Origin: a bacterium
GTDB lineage: Bacteria; Margulisbacteria; Marinamargulisbacteria; JAAEMD01
DNA: 10,472 nt
Direction of reading: 5' to 3'
Assembly: GCA_024225875.1 (NCBI GenBank)
Contig: JAAEMD010000385.1
Span: 1 to 10,472, forward strand
Shown: one piece after another, positions 1-8,000 of the stretch
Layout: each line of letters starts with the position of its first letter
How positions within the stretch are numbered: the first letter of the stretch is position 1
The notes under the pieces: generated by a model
The model's database searches: none
What the model saw: only the letters and a program-made list of their open reading frames with translations
Told to the model about the DNA's origin: nothing
Made by a program: the position numbers and the translations under genes

Positions 1-66
1 CCTGAAGTGTATGAGTGATAAGAAGGTTAAAAAGTATGATTTTTATATAATAAAATATCAATTATC

Positions 67-75
67 TGCTATAAT
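67..75 (+). promoter_or_regulatory. Candidate extended -10 promoter upstream of purM
   Basis: The bases TGCTATAAT give a perfect extended -10 element (TG-N-TATAAT). No good -35 hexamer is seen 16-18 bases upstream, which extended -10 promoters can tolerate. Transcription would start near position 82, so the whole inverted-repeat element at 95-210 would lie in a leader of about 210 nt before purM. In AT-rich DNA such hexamers also arise by chance, so this is inference. Confidence 0.35.
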
Positions 76-94
76 TCTCTTCAATATTTACATA

Positions 95-210
95 TATAGC
101 TGTTCCAAAGTAAAATATCCGACAATGAAGTTCTCAAATGACTTCGTTTATGAACGCCTGTACACTGCACTCAGCCATTTAAACGGACAGTTCAATTTGT
201 ACCAGCTATA
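95..210 (+). mobile_element. MITE-like inverted-repeat element, copy 1
   Basis: This 116-bp unit is about 90% identical by hand alignment to the reverse complement of 7884-8000. It starts TATAGCTGTTCCAAAG and its other end, read inward on the minus strand, starts TATAGCTGGTACAAAT. The two ends match at 22 of 27 positions and both reach a CCG core, although this copy reads ATCCG instead of GTCCG on the left. It has no coding capacity beyond an accidental open frame. Size, terminal inverted repeats and dispersal fit a miniature inverted-repeat transposable element; no transposase is in the window to name its family. It lies 84 bp before purM. A flanking target duplication is not obvious unless the terminal TATA itself is the duplicated target. 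Confidence 0.8.
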
Positions 211-212
211 GA
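184..212 (+). promoter_or_regulatory. Possible outward promoter at the right end of element copy 1
   Basis: CGGACA (184-189) is followed after exactly 17 bases by TATAGA (207-212), pointing towards purM. Each hexamer matches the sigma-70 consensus at 4 of 6 positions, so on its own this is weak. The reason to list it is that the same CGGACA, 17-base, TATA layout recurs at other ends of the element. It could equally be just the conserved transposase-binding end. Confidence 0.25.
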
Positions 213-294
213 ACTTACAGTGCTGTGTACCTGAGCATTATATGTATTTGTAATATTAAGGTTTTATAAATAGCTGTTTTATTAAGGAGAAATT

Positions 295-1260
295 ATGGAC
301 TATAAAAAAGCAGGTGTAGATATAGATGCAGGTTCAAAGGCTGTTGATTTAATCAAAAAGAATGTTAGCAGCACATATGATAATAATGTTTTGAATTCAC
401 TTGGCGGGTTTGCAGCAATGTATGAACTGCCAGAATATAAAAACCCTGTACTGGTGTCTTGTACTGATGGGGTAGGGACTAAGCTTAAATTAGCAATAGA
501 TTTGAACAGGTTAAATACAGTGGGGATAGATTTAGTTGCAATGAGCATTAATGATCTTATTTGCTGTGGTGCGAAACCTCTTTTTTTCCTGGATTATATA
601 GCTTGTAATAAACTTTTACCTGAGCAGATGAAGGAGATTGTAGATGGTATTGTTGAAGGATGCAGGCAGTCTGAATGCTCACTAATAGGTGGAGAAATGG
701 CAGAAATGAATGACCTTTATAACAAGGGAGAGTTTGATCTGGCAGGCTTTGCTGTGGGTGTAGTTGAAAAACATGAAAGAATAGATGGTTCGAAAATACA
801 GCCGCAAAATTATATTTATGCCTTAAGTTCTTCCGGGATACACAGCAATGGTTTTTCTCTGGTAAGAAAAGTTATTGATGAAAAGACAGCTGAAGAAAAT
901 AATATTGAGATGAAGGAACTTTTAGAGCCAACTAAAATATATGTCAAAGAAATCAGGAATCTTATAAGCAGGGGCTGTATAAGAGGTATAGCTCATATTA
1001 CCGGTGGCGGTATTAAAGAAAATTTAATAAGGATACTGCCGGAAGGTGTCAGGGCAGAAATAAAAAAGGAAGTTATTAAAACTCCTGATATTTTTAATAT
1101 TATAAAAAATGCGGGCAATATCAGCCAGGATGAAATGTACAGGGTTTTTAATATGGGAGCAGGTATGATAGTTGTTTCTTCCGAAAAACTGGAAGAAACA
1201 AAAGATATGTATCAAATAGGGTTAATACAGGAAGGGTCCAGGGAGGTTGTTTTTGACTGA
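295..1260 (+). CDS. purM: Phosphoribosylformylglycinamidine cyclo-ligase (AIR synthetase)
   Basis: Cytoplasmic PurM closes the imidazole ring, converting FGAM and ATP to aminoimidazole ribonucleotide (AIR), step five of purine synthesis. The 321-residue product aligns over its full length with the family (E. coli has about 345). Family motifs seen are DGVGTK (58-63), GIDLVAMSINDL (77-88), GGEMAEM (132-138), SSGIHSNGFSLVR (179-191), HITGGG (234-239) and FNMGAG (285-290). The usual GGETAEM reads GGEMAEM here, a mild substitution beside the conserved glutamates. The ATG has a strong ribosome site, AAGGAGA at 284-290, 4 bases upstream. It is the first visible gene of purM-purN-purH; its last codons hold the purN start, so the two are probably translationally coupled. 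The element at 95-210 sits in its upstream region. Confidence 0.97.
   Translation: MDYKKAGVDIDAGSKAVDLIKKNVSSTYDNNVLNSLGGFAAMYELPEYKNPVLVSCTDGVGTKLKLAIDLNRLNTVGIDLVAMSINDLICCGAKPLFFLDYIACNKLLPEQMKEIVDGIVEGCRQSECSLIGGEMAEMNDLYNKGEFDLAGFAVGVVEKHERIDGSKIQPQNYIYALSSSGIHSNGFSLVRKVIDEKTAEENNIEMKELLEPTKIYVKEIRNLISRGCIRGIAHITGGGIKENLIRILPEGVRAEIKKEVIKTPDIFNIIKNAGNISQDEMYRVFNMGAGMIVVSSEKLEETKDMYQIGLIQEGSREVVFD
1241..1246 (+). promoter_or_regulatory. Ribosome binding site that sets the purN start
   Basis: GGGAGG inside the 3' end of purM directly abuts a TTG at 1247 (no room for initiation) and lies 6 bases before a second in-frame TTG at 1253. The spacing therefore favours TTG 1253 as the purN start. 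No ATG occurs before the conserved glycine-rich loop that would fit. Confidence 0.6.
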
Positions 1261-1867
1261 TAAGTTGTTAAGGCTGGCGATCATGATTTCTGGTCGAGGC
1301 TCTAATATGGAGGCTGTTATTAAGTCTGTAGATCAAGGCCTGTTAAATGTTAAATTAGCCGTGGTTATCAGTAATAATCCTGAAGCAAAAGGTATTGATG
1401 TTGCCAGAAAATATAAAATTCCAGTTTATGTTTTTGAGATTAAAGACTATAAATCAAAAGATGAATATGAAAAAGCTATTGTTAAGTTACTATATGAATA
1501 TGAGGCAGGGTTAGTAGCCCTGGCAGGATATATGAAGATTGTTGGCCCGGTTATGCTGCGTGCATTTAAGGATAGAATCATCAATATTCATCCTTCGTTA
1601 CTACCGGCCTTTAAAGGATTAAAGGCTCAAAAACAGGCCGTTGATTATGGGGTAAGATATAGTGGCTGCAGTGTTCACTTTGTTAATGATACTCTTGATG
1701 GGGGGCCGGTTATTTTACAAGAAGCAGTCCCTGTAGATATTGATGATACAGAAGAAACATTAAGCAGCAAAATACTAAAGTATGAACATATACTTTTTTC
1801 ACAGGCTATAAAGCTCTACTCAGAAAACAGACTTAAGATCGTTAATAACAAAGTAAAAATAATATAA
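1253..1867 (+). CDS. purN: Phosphoribosylglycinamide formyltransferase (GART)
   Basis: PurN moves a formyl group from 10-formyltetrahydrofolate to GAR, giving FGAR, the third purine step. From the TTG at 1253 the product has 204 residues, close to the usual 190-215. It shows the phosphate-binding loop ISGRGSN (12-18), AGYMKI (91-96), the catalytic segment NIHPSLLP (Asn111, His113) and VHFVNDTLDGGPVI, whose Asp149 matches the E. coli catalytic Asp144. The open frame extends two codons upstream to TTG 1247, but ribosome-site spacing prefers 1253. The start overlaps the end of purM by 8 bases, so translation is probably coupled to purM. purH follows after 51 bases with its own ribosome site. Identification is secure; only the start codon is uncertain. 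Confidence 0.95.
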   Translation: MTDKLLRLAIMISGRGSNMEAVIKSVDQGLLNVKLAVVISNNPEAKGIDVARKYKIPVYVFEIKDYKSKDEYEKAIVKLLYEYEAGLVALAGYMKIVGPVMLRAFKDRIINIHPSLLPAFKGLKAQKQAVDYGVRYSGCSVHFVNDTLDGGPVILQEAVPVDIDDTEETLSSKILKYEHILFSQAIKLYSENRLKIVNNKVKII

Positions 1868-1918
1868 AGATATGTATTTTTATTTACATGCATATTATTT
1901 AGATATAAGGAGTTAATA

Positions 1919-3457
1919 ATGAAAGCATTAATAAGTGTTTCGGATAAGGAAGGGGTTATTAATTTTGCAAGATCCCTGGCAAAACATGGTTATGAAATAA
2001 TATCCACAGGAGGTACATATAAGGTATTACATGATGCTGGACTTGATGTCCTTTCTGTTGAAGAAATTACTCATTTCCCGGAAATGTTAAGTGGCAGGGT
2101 TAAAACACTGCACCCTAAAGTACATGGCGGTATTTTAGCGGTAAAAGATAACCAGGATCACATAGATACCTGTGAAAAATATAATATTCCATTAATTGAC
2201 CTGGTAGTAGTTAACTTATACCCGTTTAAAAAAACTATAGATAAACCTGATGTAACTATGGAAGAGGCTATAGAAAATATTGATATTGGTGGGCCGGCTA
2301 TGATCAGGTCGGCAGCTAAAAATTATAAGTCAGTTGGTGTTATTGTAGATCCTTCCAGGTACGAATCTATTATAGAAGAACTTAGTTTGAATAAAGGACA
2401 GCTGAGTATGGAAACCAGGATAAGCCTTGCTTGTGATGCTTTTCACCATACTGCGAAATATGACAGTACAATCTCATGTTATCTCGATAAACAAATTAAT
2501 AATTCTAATCCTGAAAAATTTCCACTTTCATTAAGTCCAGTTTTACATAAAGTATCTGATCTTAGATACGGTGAAAATCCGCACCAGAAAGCGGCATTAT
2601 ATAAAATAGATAATACAAACGGTCTTCTGGATATGGAACAGTTACATGGTAAGGAACTGTCTTATAATAATATTATTGACCTGGAAGCGGCATGGAACAT
2701 AGCACAGGAATTTGTTATTCCCGGAGCTGTATTAGTAAAGCATACAAATCCTTGTGGTGCAGCTATTGATGATAACCTGGAGCAGGCATATAGAAAGGCC
2801 TGTGAAGGAGATCCGATATCAGCTTTTGGATCCATTGTTGGTTTAAACAGAGTAGTTGATAAGAATACAGCTGTGGCGATATCGGAAACCTTTGTGGAAG
2901 CGGTTATTGCGCCTGATTTTGATAACAGTGCTCTAGAAGTTTTAAAGAAAAAAGTTTCTATTCGTTTAATTAAGTTAAAGAACTTCAAGGATAACTTATC
3001 TGACTATATGTACAGATATGTGCCTGGTGGGTTCCTGTTACAAACTAATAATAATGCTGTTATTGAAAGAGAGGATTTGATTACAAGCACAAAGAAAAAA
3101 CCGGTGCCCAGAGAGATCAATGATTTGCTATTTGCTTTTTCTGTAGTAAAGCATGTTAAGTCCAATGCGATTTTAATTGTTAAAAATGGTCAGGTTCTAG
3201 GGGTTGGAGCTGGTCAAATGAGCCGTGTTCAAGCTGTAAAGATTGCAGTCGAAAAAGCAGGTGAGAAGTGTTCAGGTGCTGTGTTAGCTTCAGATGCTTT
3301 TTTTCCATTTAAGGATTCAATAGAGCTTGCGGCAGATAGTAAAATATCAGCTGTTATTCAACCTGGTGGTTCAAAAAGAGATCAGGAATCTATTGACTGC
3401 TGTAATGCCAGGGGTATTTCAATGGTATATACTGGTATTCGTAACTTTAAACACTAG
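1919..3457 (+). CDS. purH: Bifunctional AICAR transformylase / IMP cyclohydrolase
   Basis: PurH formylates AICAR with 10-formyltetrahydrofolate and closes the ring to IMP, the last two steps of the pathway. The 512-residue protein (E. coli 529) has both domains. The N-terminal MGS-like cyclohydrolase domain carries ISVSDK (5-10), STGGTY (29-34) and SGRVKTLHPKVHGG (58-71). The AICARFT domain carries DLRYGENPHQ (214-223), the catalytic Lys-His in KHTNPCG (274-280), GDPISAFGSIVG (297-308), ASDAFFPF (457-464), QPGGSKRD (481-488) and a C-terminal RNFKH. The ATG has AAGGAG (1907-1912) 6 bases upstream. It ends the visible purine operon; purD, often next in other bacteria, is not adjacent here. A 148-bp gap separates it from the transglycosylase gene. 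Confidence 0.98.
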   Translation: MKALISVSDKEGVINFARSLAKHGYEIISTGGTYKVLHDAGLDVLSVEEITHFPEMLSGRVKTLHPKVHGGILAVKDNQDHIDTCEKYNIPLIDLVVVNLYPFKKTIDKPDVTMEEAIENIDIGGPAMIRSAAKNYKSVGVIVDPSRYESIIEELSLNKGQLSMETRISLACDAFHHTAKYDSTISCYLDKQINNSNPEKFPLSLSPVLHKVSDLRYGENPHQKAALYKIDNTNGLLDMEQLHGKELSYNNIIDLEAAWNIAQEFVIPGAVLVKHTNPCGAAIDDNLEQAYRKACEGDPISAFGSIVGLNRVVDKNTAVAISETFVEAVIAPDFDNSALEVLKKKVSIRLIKLKNFKDNLSDYMYRYVPGGFLLQTNNNAVIEREDLITSTKKKPVPREINDLLFAFSVVKHVKSNAILIVKNGQVLGVGAGQMSRVQAVKIAVEKAGEKCSGAVLASDAFFPFKDSIELAADSKISAVIQPGGSKRDQESIDCCNARGISMVYTGIRNFKH

Positions 3458-3605
3458 TAAATATATTTTATTATTGACAGGTCTCCTTAAAGACTGACTT
3501 TACGTATGGTGTTTCAGGTGAATTTTCCTTGTTACAGTGGTTTTACGAAATGATAATAACATATACAATTTATGAATTGATGAACCTGGGTTAATATAGG
3601 TGTAT

Positions 3606-5684
3606 ATGAAAATTTTTAAATTTTTCCTGTTGATAAGCTGTACATTATTTTTATTTTATCAAGATCAAATAATAGCAGCTGAGGCCTTATATAATAATGC
3701 TTTGTATCACTTCTATCGAGGTAACTCTAATACAGCGCTGAGCATTTTAAAAAGTATAGATAAGGATAAAATCCCGGAAAAAATACTTCTAAGATCACTT
3801 CTTTATCAAAGAAAAAATAAATCAAAGCAGGCAGAACAAACTCTGGATCAATATATGGAGAAGGTGGCTCTCAAAACTGGTTTATATGATTACATCAGAT
3901 TTATAAAATATAGAAATCTCTTATTACAGGGCAGGCTGGAAGAAGCAGTTAAAATAAAGAAGTTTCGCAAGGTACCTGTTAACCTCTCCTTCCTGGGCAG
4001 GAAAGCAGTGATAGAGCTGGCAAAATATTATTTGAAAGCAGGTCAATACAGTCAGGCAAAAATAGAAGCTTCGTCTTTGTTGAAATATGGAAAAGATGAT
4101 GTTATTTATCCCCAGGTACTTGAGCTTCTGGTTCATCATTCTATAGCTGTCAGGGATATTGATGCTGCTTTGAAACATTATGGTGAGTTAATTAAAATGT
4201 TTCCTGATAAGGATGAGGAAGATATTTTGTGGCGCAGGATAAAAAGGTCATTTCGAAAAAATATTGTGACAGCTGACTGTTTTACCGGAGTGGATGAACA
4301 CTATCAATATCTGAATAGTCTTTTTTACAACAGTTTGTATACAAAGATTCAAAAGCAGGCCAGGTATATTATTGCCGTATTTCCGCAATCAAGGAATTTA
4401 TATGATGTTTATTTTAAATCAGGATACTCATATTTTTATCAGTACCGGTACAGACATGCTCTGTCGGCTTTTCAGGCTTTGTTAAAATATAAAGTGCCAC
4501 GAAAAAAAAATGAAGAAACCAGGTACTATATTGCGGCATCACTGCTTGCACTTGGCAGCAGGAAAACTGCAAATAATGAGTTTATAAAATTGAATAAAAA
4601 TATGCCTGATAATAGATATAAAGCGGAAGCTCTTTATAATATCTGCAGTTACTATAAAAAACAGGGGCCATACCAGGTATATAGAAAATATAAGGATATA
4701 TTTAGACATTACTATTCTAATACGGACGCATATAAGAAATATTTCTGGAATGATAATATTGAAGAACTAAAATGGAACTATAATGTTTTAACAGAAAAAC
4801 AGTTTAGAGCTTCTTTTGCACGTTTATTATCTATCAGGATTATCAATAAAATACAAAGCTGGTACAGAAAATTATACGGTAGTAACAAAACAAAAAAACA
4901 GATTTTATATGAAGGTGTCAGAAGAATTCCTGTTTCATACTATACGGCCCGGATACTGAAGAAATATTTTTCAAATGCCAGTGTCGATAAATTAGATCAA
5001 AAATATCAACTGCTCTATAGAATGGGTCTTGGTGAACTTGCAGCAGAAGAATCTGCTTATCTGGAATCAGTATTCAGGCAAAATAATCATAAAGAGATTC
5101 TTCAGAATATAATTCTTTTAGATAAAATGGGTGAGCATAATAAGGTTATTAAGATATTAAATAAGAGGTTTTCAAGATATAGAATTGATTATGGGAGCCT
5201 GCCTGCAGGTTTCATACCTTACTTATATCCTCTGGTTAACTGGGGTACAGTCAAAAGATATGCGGACAAATATAAAGTAGATCCATATTTAATAATGGCT
5301 GTTATGAGGGAATCAAGCTATTTTAATAAAAATAAAAAAACCGGAACTGGTGCTCTGGGTTTAATGCAGATAACACCTGATGTTGGCAGGCATATTGCTG
5401 CCAGAGCTGGTCAATACTGGGATGCCAGTCTGATATTGCAGGATGATAAAAATATAAAGTTCGCGACTTTTTACCTGTCATGGTTAAATAAGGCTTTTAG
5501 TGGTGATTTACACTATGTTATATGTGCTTATAAATCCGGGCATCGTCTAACCCGTCGCTGGCAGGGAGAGTTTGGAACAAAAGATTTTGATCTATTTACA
5601 TCCATGATTCCTTACAGTGAGACCAGAGATTATATGAGAAGAGTTATGAGTAGTTATATAATTTATAAAATGCTGTATAGTTAG
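3606..5684 (+). CDS. Slt-type soluble lytic murein transglycosylase with TPR-like superhelix
   Basis: This is a periplasmic enzyme that cleaves peptidoglycan between MurNAc and GlcNAc, forming 1,6-anhydro-MurNAc ends. An upstream in-frame GTG at 3600 exists, but ATG 3606 is 5 bases after AGG and directly begins a signal peptide (residues 1-25, MKIFKFFLL to IIAA, cleaved near AA-EA), giving 692 residues. About 500 residues of TPR-like helical pairs follow, as in the E. coli Slt70 doughnut. The catalytic SLT domain is at about 540-690: the catalytic Glu569 in RESSYF, then GALGLMQITP (582-591), the helix with NIKFATFYL, and IPYSETRDYM (668-677). One motif is odd: the usual AYNAG reads AYKSG (641-645). 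It is probably a single-gene unit after purH, and converges on the protease gene with 54 bases between stops. Confidence 0.9.
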   Translation: MKIFKFFLLISCTLFLFYQDQIIAAEALYNNALYHFYRGNSNTALSILKSIDKDKIPEKILLRSLLYQRKNKSKQAEQTLDQYMEKVALKTGLYDYIRFIKYRNLLLQGRLEEAVKIKKFRKVPVNLSFLGRKAVIELAKYYLKAGQYSQAKIEASSLLKYGKDDVIYPQVLELLVHHSIAVRDIDAALKHYGELIKMFPDKDEEDILWRRIKRSFRKNIVTADCFTGVDEHYQYLNSLFYNSLYTKIQKQARYIIAVFPQSRNLYDVYFKSGYSYFYQYRYRHALSAFQALLKYKVPRKKNEETRYYIAASLLALGSRKTANNEFIKLNKNMPDNRYKAEALYNICSYYKKQGPYQVYRKYKDIFRHYYSNTDAYKKYFWNDNIEELKWNYNVLTEKQFRASFARLLSIRIINKIQSWYRKLYGSNKTKKQILYEGVRRIPVSYYTARILKKYFSNASVDKLDQKYQLLYRMGLGELAAEESAYLESVFRQNNHKEILQNIILLDKMGEHNKVIKILNKRFSRYRIDYGSLPAGFIPYLYPLVNWGTVKRYADKYKVDPYLIMAVMRESSYFNKNKKTGTGALGLMQITPDVGRHIAARAGQYWDASLILQDDKNIKFATFYLSWLNKAFSGDLHYVICAYKSGHRLTRRWQGEFGTKDFDLFTSMIPYSETRDYMRRVMSSYIIYKMLYS

Positions 5685-5699
5685 TCTGGTTTTCAGACT
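5683..5699. terminator. Small hairpin between convergent genes, possible weak terminator
   Basis: A perfect 6-bp stem, AGTCTG with CAGACT, closes a 5-base GTTTT loop and overlaps the transglycosylase stop codon. No T-run follows on either strand, so it is not a canonical intrinsic terminator. Its place between two convergent stop codons is the main argument for a role in ending transcription. Confidence 0.3.
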
Positions 5700-5738
5700 G
5701 AGAATCCTGTAGCTGAACGAAAGAATAGATTTTAAACT

Positions 5739-7817
5739 TTACCTTAAAACAGCAATCTTATTTCTTTTAATAATCGTTTTTCCATCTGCTTCTGCTTTTA
5801 AAATAAATATATATACACCGTTAGGAACGGTATCTCCTGCCATATCTCTACCATCCCATACTTCCTCATAGTATCCGGCAGGGATTGATTTTTCTTCTTT
5901 TTTTACCAGTTGTAAGTTTAGTGAATAAATATAAAAAGTTACTTTACATGTTTTGTTAATCTGATAACAGACCGCAGTTTCTTCAGAATCAGGGTTAAAG
6001 GGGTTCGGAGCGTTGTAGACCGGGCTGTTTTCTCCGTTAGGGCCGAAAATTTTTAATGGGTCTGATGAATTCATTTTTATTGACAGTTCTTTTTCAAATT
6101 TATTATTTAGAGAATCCGTAAAGGTAACTTTGAATGTAATATCCTGGTTGTCTGGCAGGGTGATACCAGGGAGGTTTAAAGTTATGGTATTAGTGCTGTT
6201 ACTAAAAGTAATAAAAGAATCTTCAGGATAAGAATAACTTTTTGTTTCGGTATCTGTTGTGATATCAACTGCTATACTGTTTTCCAATAGTATTACCACG
6301 TCATTTATTTTTATTACTATCGGCTGGTCGGATGATAAATAATCCCCGTCTATAATTGTAATGTAGTCATCGTTCTGAGATTTTTTAAAGTCTAAAGAAG
6401 AGTAGATTACAGCTTTTAAAGCATTTAACAGGCCATGCCCGTAATAAGGGTCTTTTCCTGTACTGCCCCTGTCTGTTGCAGTTTTTATTAAAATGTCGCT
6501 TATTTTACTGGCTTTATAATAAGGTTGAATTGACAAAATCAGTCCCGCAACGCCAGCAACATGCGGTGCCGCCATAGAGGTTCCTACCTCATAAGCATAA
6601 CTATCAGAAGGATAAGTTGAAAGTATTTTATAAGTATCATTATTTATCAGTGTGCCGCCAGGAGCTGCAATATCAACAGACTCTCCAAAATTTGAGTAAC
6701 TGGTGTTTTCATTATTAAGATCTACAGCACTGACGCCGATCACACCGTTTAGTTTGACCGGTACGTAATCTACCTGATCTAGATTCAGGCCCTCATTACC
6801 AGCAGCAGCAACAACTACAACGTTATTATTTATAGCATACTCTATAGAGCTGTGAAGTACGCTGTTATCGGAAGCTATACCGCCTACACTTAAATTAATC
6901 ACCTGTGCTCCCATATCAACAGCATAATAAACGGCATTTGCCAGGCTGGCCAGTTCAAAATAACCTTCTCCCAGTATGTTTGTATACCCGGCTCTGACAG
7001 GCATGATTTTGCAAAGTGGAGCTGTTCCTGAAATTCCAGTAGAATTATTTCCTGCTGCTGCAATAATGCCAGCGCAGTGTGTTCCATGGCCATTAAAGTC
7101 CACAGGGTCGTTATCCTGTGTATGATAATCTTCACCTGGATAAGCGTTATTATAAAATGTTTCTACAAAATCCCAGCCCCTTATATCGTCAACTTTTCCA
7201 TTGTCGTCATCATCAATATTATTTAATGTCTCATTTTCATTGTTCCAGATATTATTTGCCAGATCAGGATGTGTCCAGTCTACACCTGTGTCAATAACAG
7301 CGATAACTACTGAAGAGCTTCCCAGTGAAAAATCCCAGGTCTGCTCCATATTGATTGCCTGCAGGTTCCATTGAGAGCTATAAAAAGTGTCATTGGGGAT
7401 AAATTGAGCTTTGATTATATGATTTGGTTCTGCCCATATAATTTCATCATCTTTTTTAAGTTCTGAGATAATTTTATGGATATCTACTTCTTCATCAAAA
7501 ACAATCTTATATATATTTTGTGATCTGCTTTTTATTGAACTCTGTACTCGGATGTGTTTTGGAGCTTTTGATACTGGCAGAGGACCTATGCTGGACTTTT
7601 TTTTGATTTTGTATTTATTCAAACCCGGCAGGCTGTAAGATAAAGTAGTTAAAGAGGCAGAGCTTTGAGATGCGCTGCTTTTGATTTTTTCGTTAAGAGG
7701 GGTTCTTGTTTTAATCAGTATTTGATTTTTTACATAGTTAGAGCAGTTTGCTTTTTCTGAAAGACAAAAGTGCATTAAACATATTAGACATACTGTAATA
7801 AAAATATTTTTTTTCAT
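5739..7817 (-). CDS. Secreted subtilisin-family (S8) serine protease with C-terminal FlgD-Ig-like domain
   Basis: This is a 692-residue exported serine protease. A signal peptide spans about residues 1-25 (KKN, then a hydrophobic stretch). A serine- and lysine-rich prosegment (about 27-140) ends in IIWAEPNHII, like fervidolysin- or I9-type propeptides. The S8 domain (about 150-475) has the full triad: Asp176 in VIAVIDTGVD, His244 in GHGTHCAG and Ser414 in GTSMAAPHVAG, with the oxyanion Asn341 in AAAGNEG. An acidic loop, NIDDDDNGKVDD (200-211), could bind calcium. A beta-rich linker domain follows (about 480-590), then APNPFNP (603-609) and a FlgD-Ig-like domain with VWDGRD (653-658) and NGVYIF (666-671). 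Such C-terminal modules are common on secreted proteins of several candidate phyla and may anchor or sort the protein. The ATG has AGGGA 7 bases upstream. The gene is monocistronic and divergent from the lptC-like unit. Confidence 0.93.
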   Translation of the reverse strand: MKKNIFITVCLICLMHFCLSEKANCSNYVKNQILIKTRTPLNEKIKSSASQSSASLTTLSYSLPGLNKYKIKKKSSIGPLPVSKAPKHIRVQSSIKSRSQNIYKIVFDEEVDIHKIISELKKDDEIIWAEPNHIIKAQFIPNDTFYSSQWNLQAINMEQTWDFSLGSSSVVIAVIDTGVDWTHPDLANNIWNNENETLNNIDDDDNGKVDDIRGWDFVETFYNNAYPGEDYHTQDNDPVDFNGHGTHCAGIIAAAGNNSTGISGTAPLCKIMPVRAGYTNILGEGYFELASLANAVYYAVDMGAQVINLSVGGIASDNSVLHSSIEYAINNNVVVVAAAGNEGLNLDQVDYVPVKLNGVIGVSAVDLNNENTSYSNFGESVDIAAPGGTLINNDTYKILSTYPSDSYAYEVGTSMAAPHVAGVAGLILSIQPYYKASKISDILIKTATDRGSTGKDPYYGHGLLNALKAVIYSSLDFKKSQNDDYITIIDGDYLSSDQPIVIKINDVVILLENSIAVDITTDTETKSYSYPEDSFITFSNSTNTITLNLPGITLPDNQDITFKVTFTDSLNNKFEKELSIKMNSSDPLKIFGPNGENSPVYNAPNPFNPDSEETAVCYQINKTCKVTFYIYSLNLQLVKKEEKSIPAGYYEEVWDGRDMAGDTVPNGVYIFILKAEADGKTIIKRNKIAVLR

Positions 7818-7881
7818 TTCAGGTTCCCTGATAATCTTCTCATAATCCAGGAGATTCTAAAAGGGAGATAATATGAATGCG

Positions 7882-7910
7882 TATATAGCTGGTACAAATT
7901 GAATTGTCCG
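7882..7910 (-). promoter_or_regulatory. Possible outward promoter of element copy 2 towards the protease gene
   Basis: On the minus strand CGGACA (complement of 7905-7910) is followed after 17 bases by TATATA (complement of 7882-7887). It points to the protease start 65 bp downstream. An alternative -10, TATTAT (complement of 7868-7873), lies 18 bases after TTGTAC (complement of 7892-7897), whose match to the -35 consensus is poor. Both readings place the -35 inside the element. This is inference from pattern. Confidence 0.25.
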
Positions 7911-8000
7911 TTTAAATGGGGAAGTGCAGTGTACAGACGTACATTAACGAAGTCATTTGAAAACTTTCAGTGTCGGACATTTTACTTTGGAACAGCTATA
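7884..8000 (-). mobile_element. MITE-like inverted-repeat element, copy 2
   Basis: This 117-bp copy is in inverted orientation relative to 95-210, differing by about ten substitutions and one single-base gap. Its terminal repeats are TATAGCTGGTACAAAT at 7884 and, on the opposite strand from 8000, TATAGCTGTTCCAAAG; they match at 22 of 27 positions and end in TGTCCG on both sides. The central part shared with copy 1 includes CAAATGACTTCGTT and CTGTACACTGCAC. It carries no gene. It sits between the divergent protease gene and the small-gene/lptC-like pair. Since most differences from copy 1 are single bases, both look like fairly recent descendants of one family. Confidence 0.8.

Noticed and set aside
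1..18. Possible end of an upstream gene (frame reading PEVYE then TGA at 16-18)
   Set aside because: Five codons cannot be assigned. It may be the tail of a preceding purine gene, but nothing in the window supports it.
11..211. A 66-codon open frame with ATG at 11
   Set aside because: It runs through the whole inverted-repeat element and ends at its edge; there is no fitting ribosome site, and copy 2 does not preserve it as a gene. It is an accident of low GC content.
270..280. TAGCTGTT near 271 as a solo end of the repeat element
   Set aside because: The match stops after 8 bases and lacks the rest of the terminal repeat, so chance is a sufficient explanation.
211..294. A purine riboswitch or PurR-type operator before purM
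   Set aside because: The stretch is only 84 bp, and I see neither the conserved purine aptamer core nor a recognisable operator palindrome.
3458..3599. TTGACA at 3474-3479 as a promoter for the transglycosylase gene
   Set aside because: No acceptable -10 hexamer lies 16-18 bases downstream; the nearest TATA-like bases are about 21 bases away. The small GTCT/AGAC pairing there has no T-run, so it is not a terminator either.
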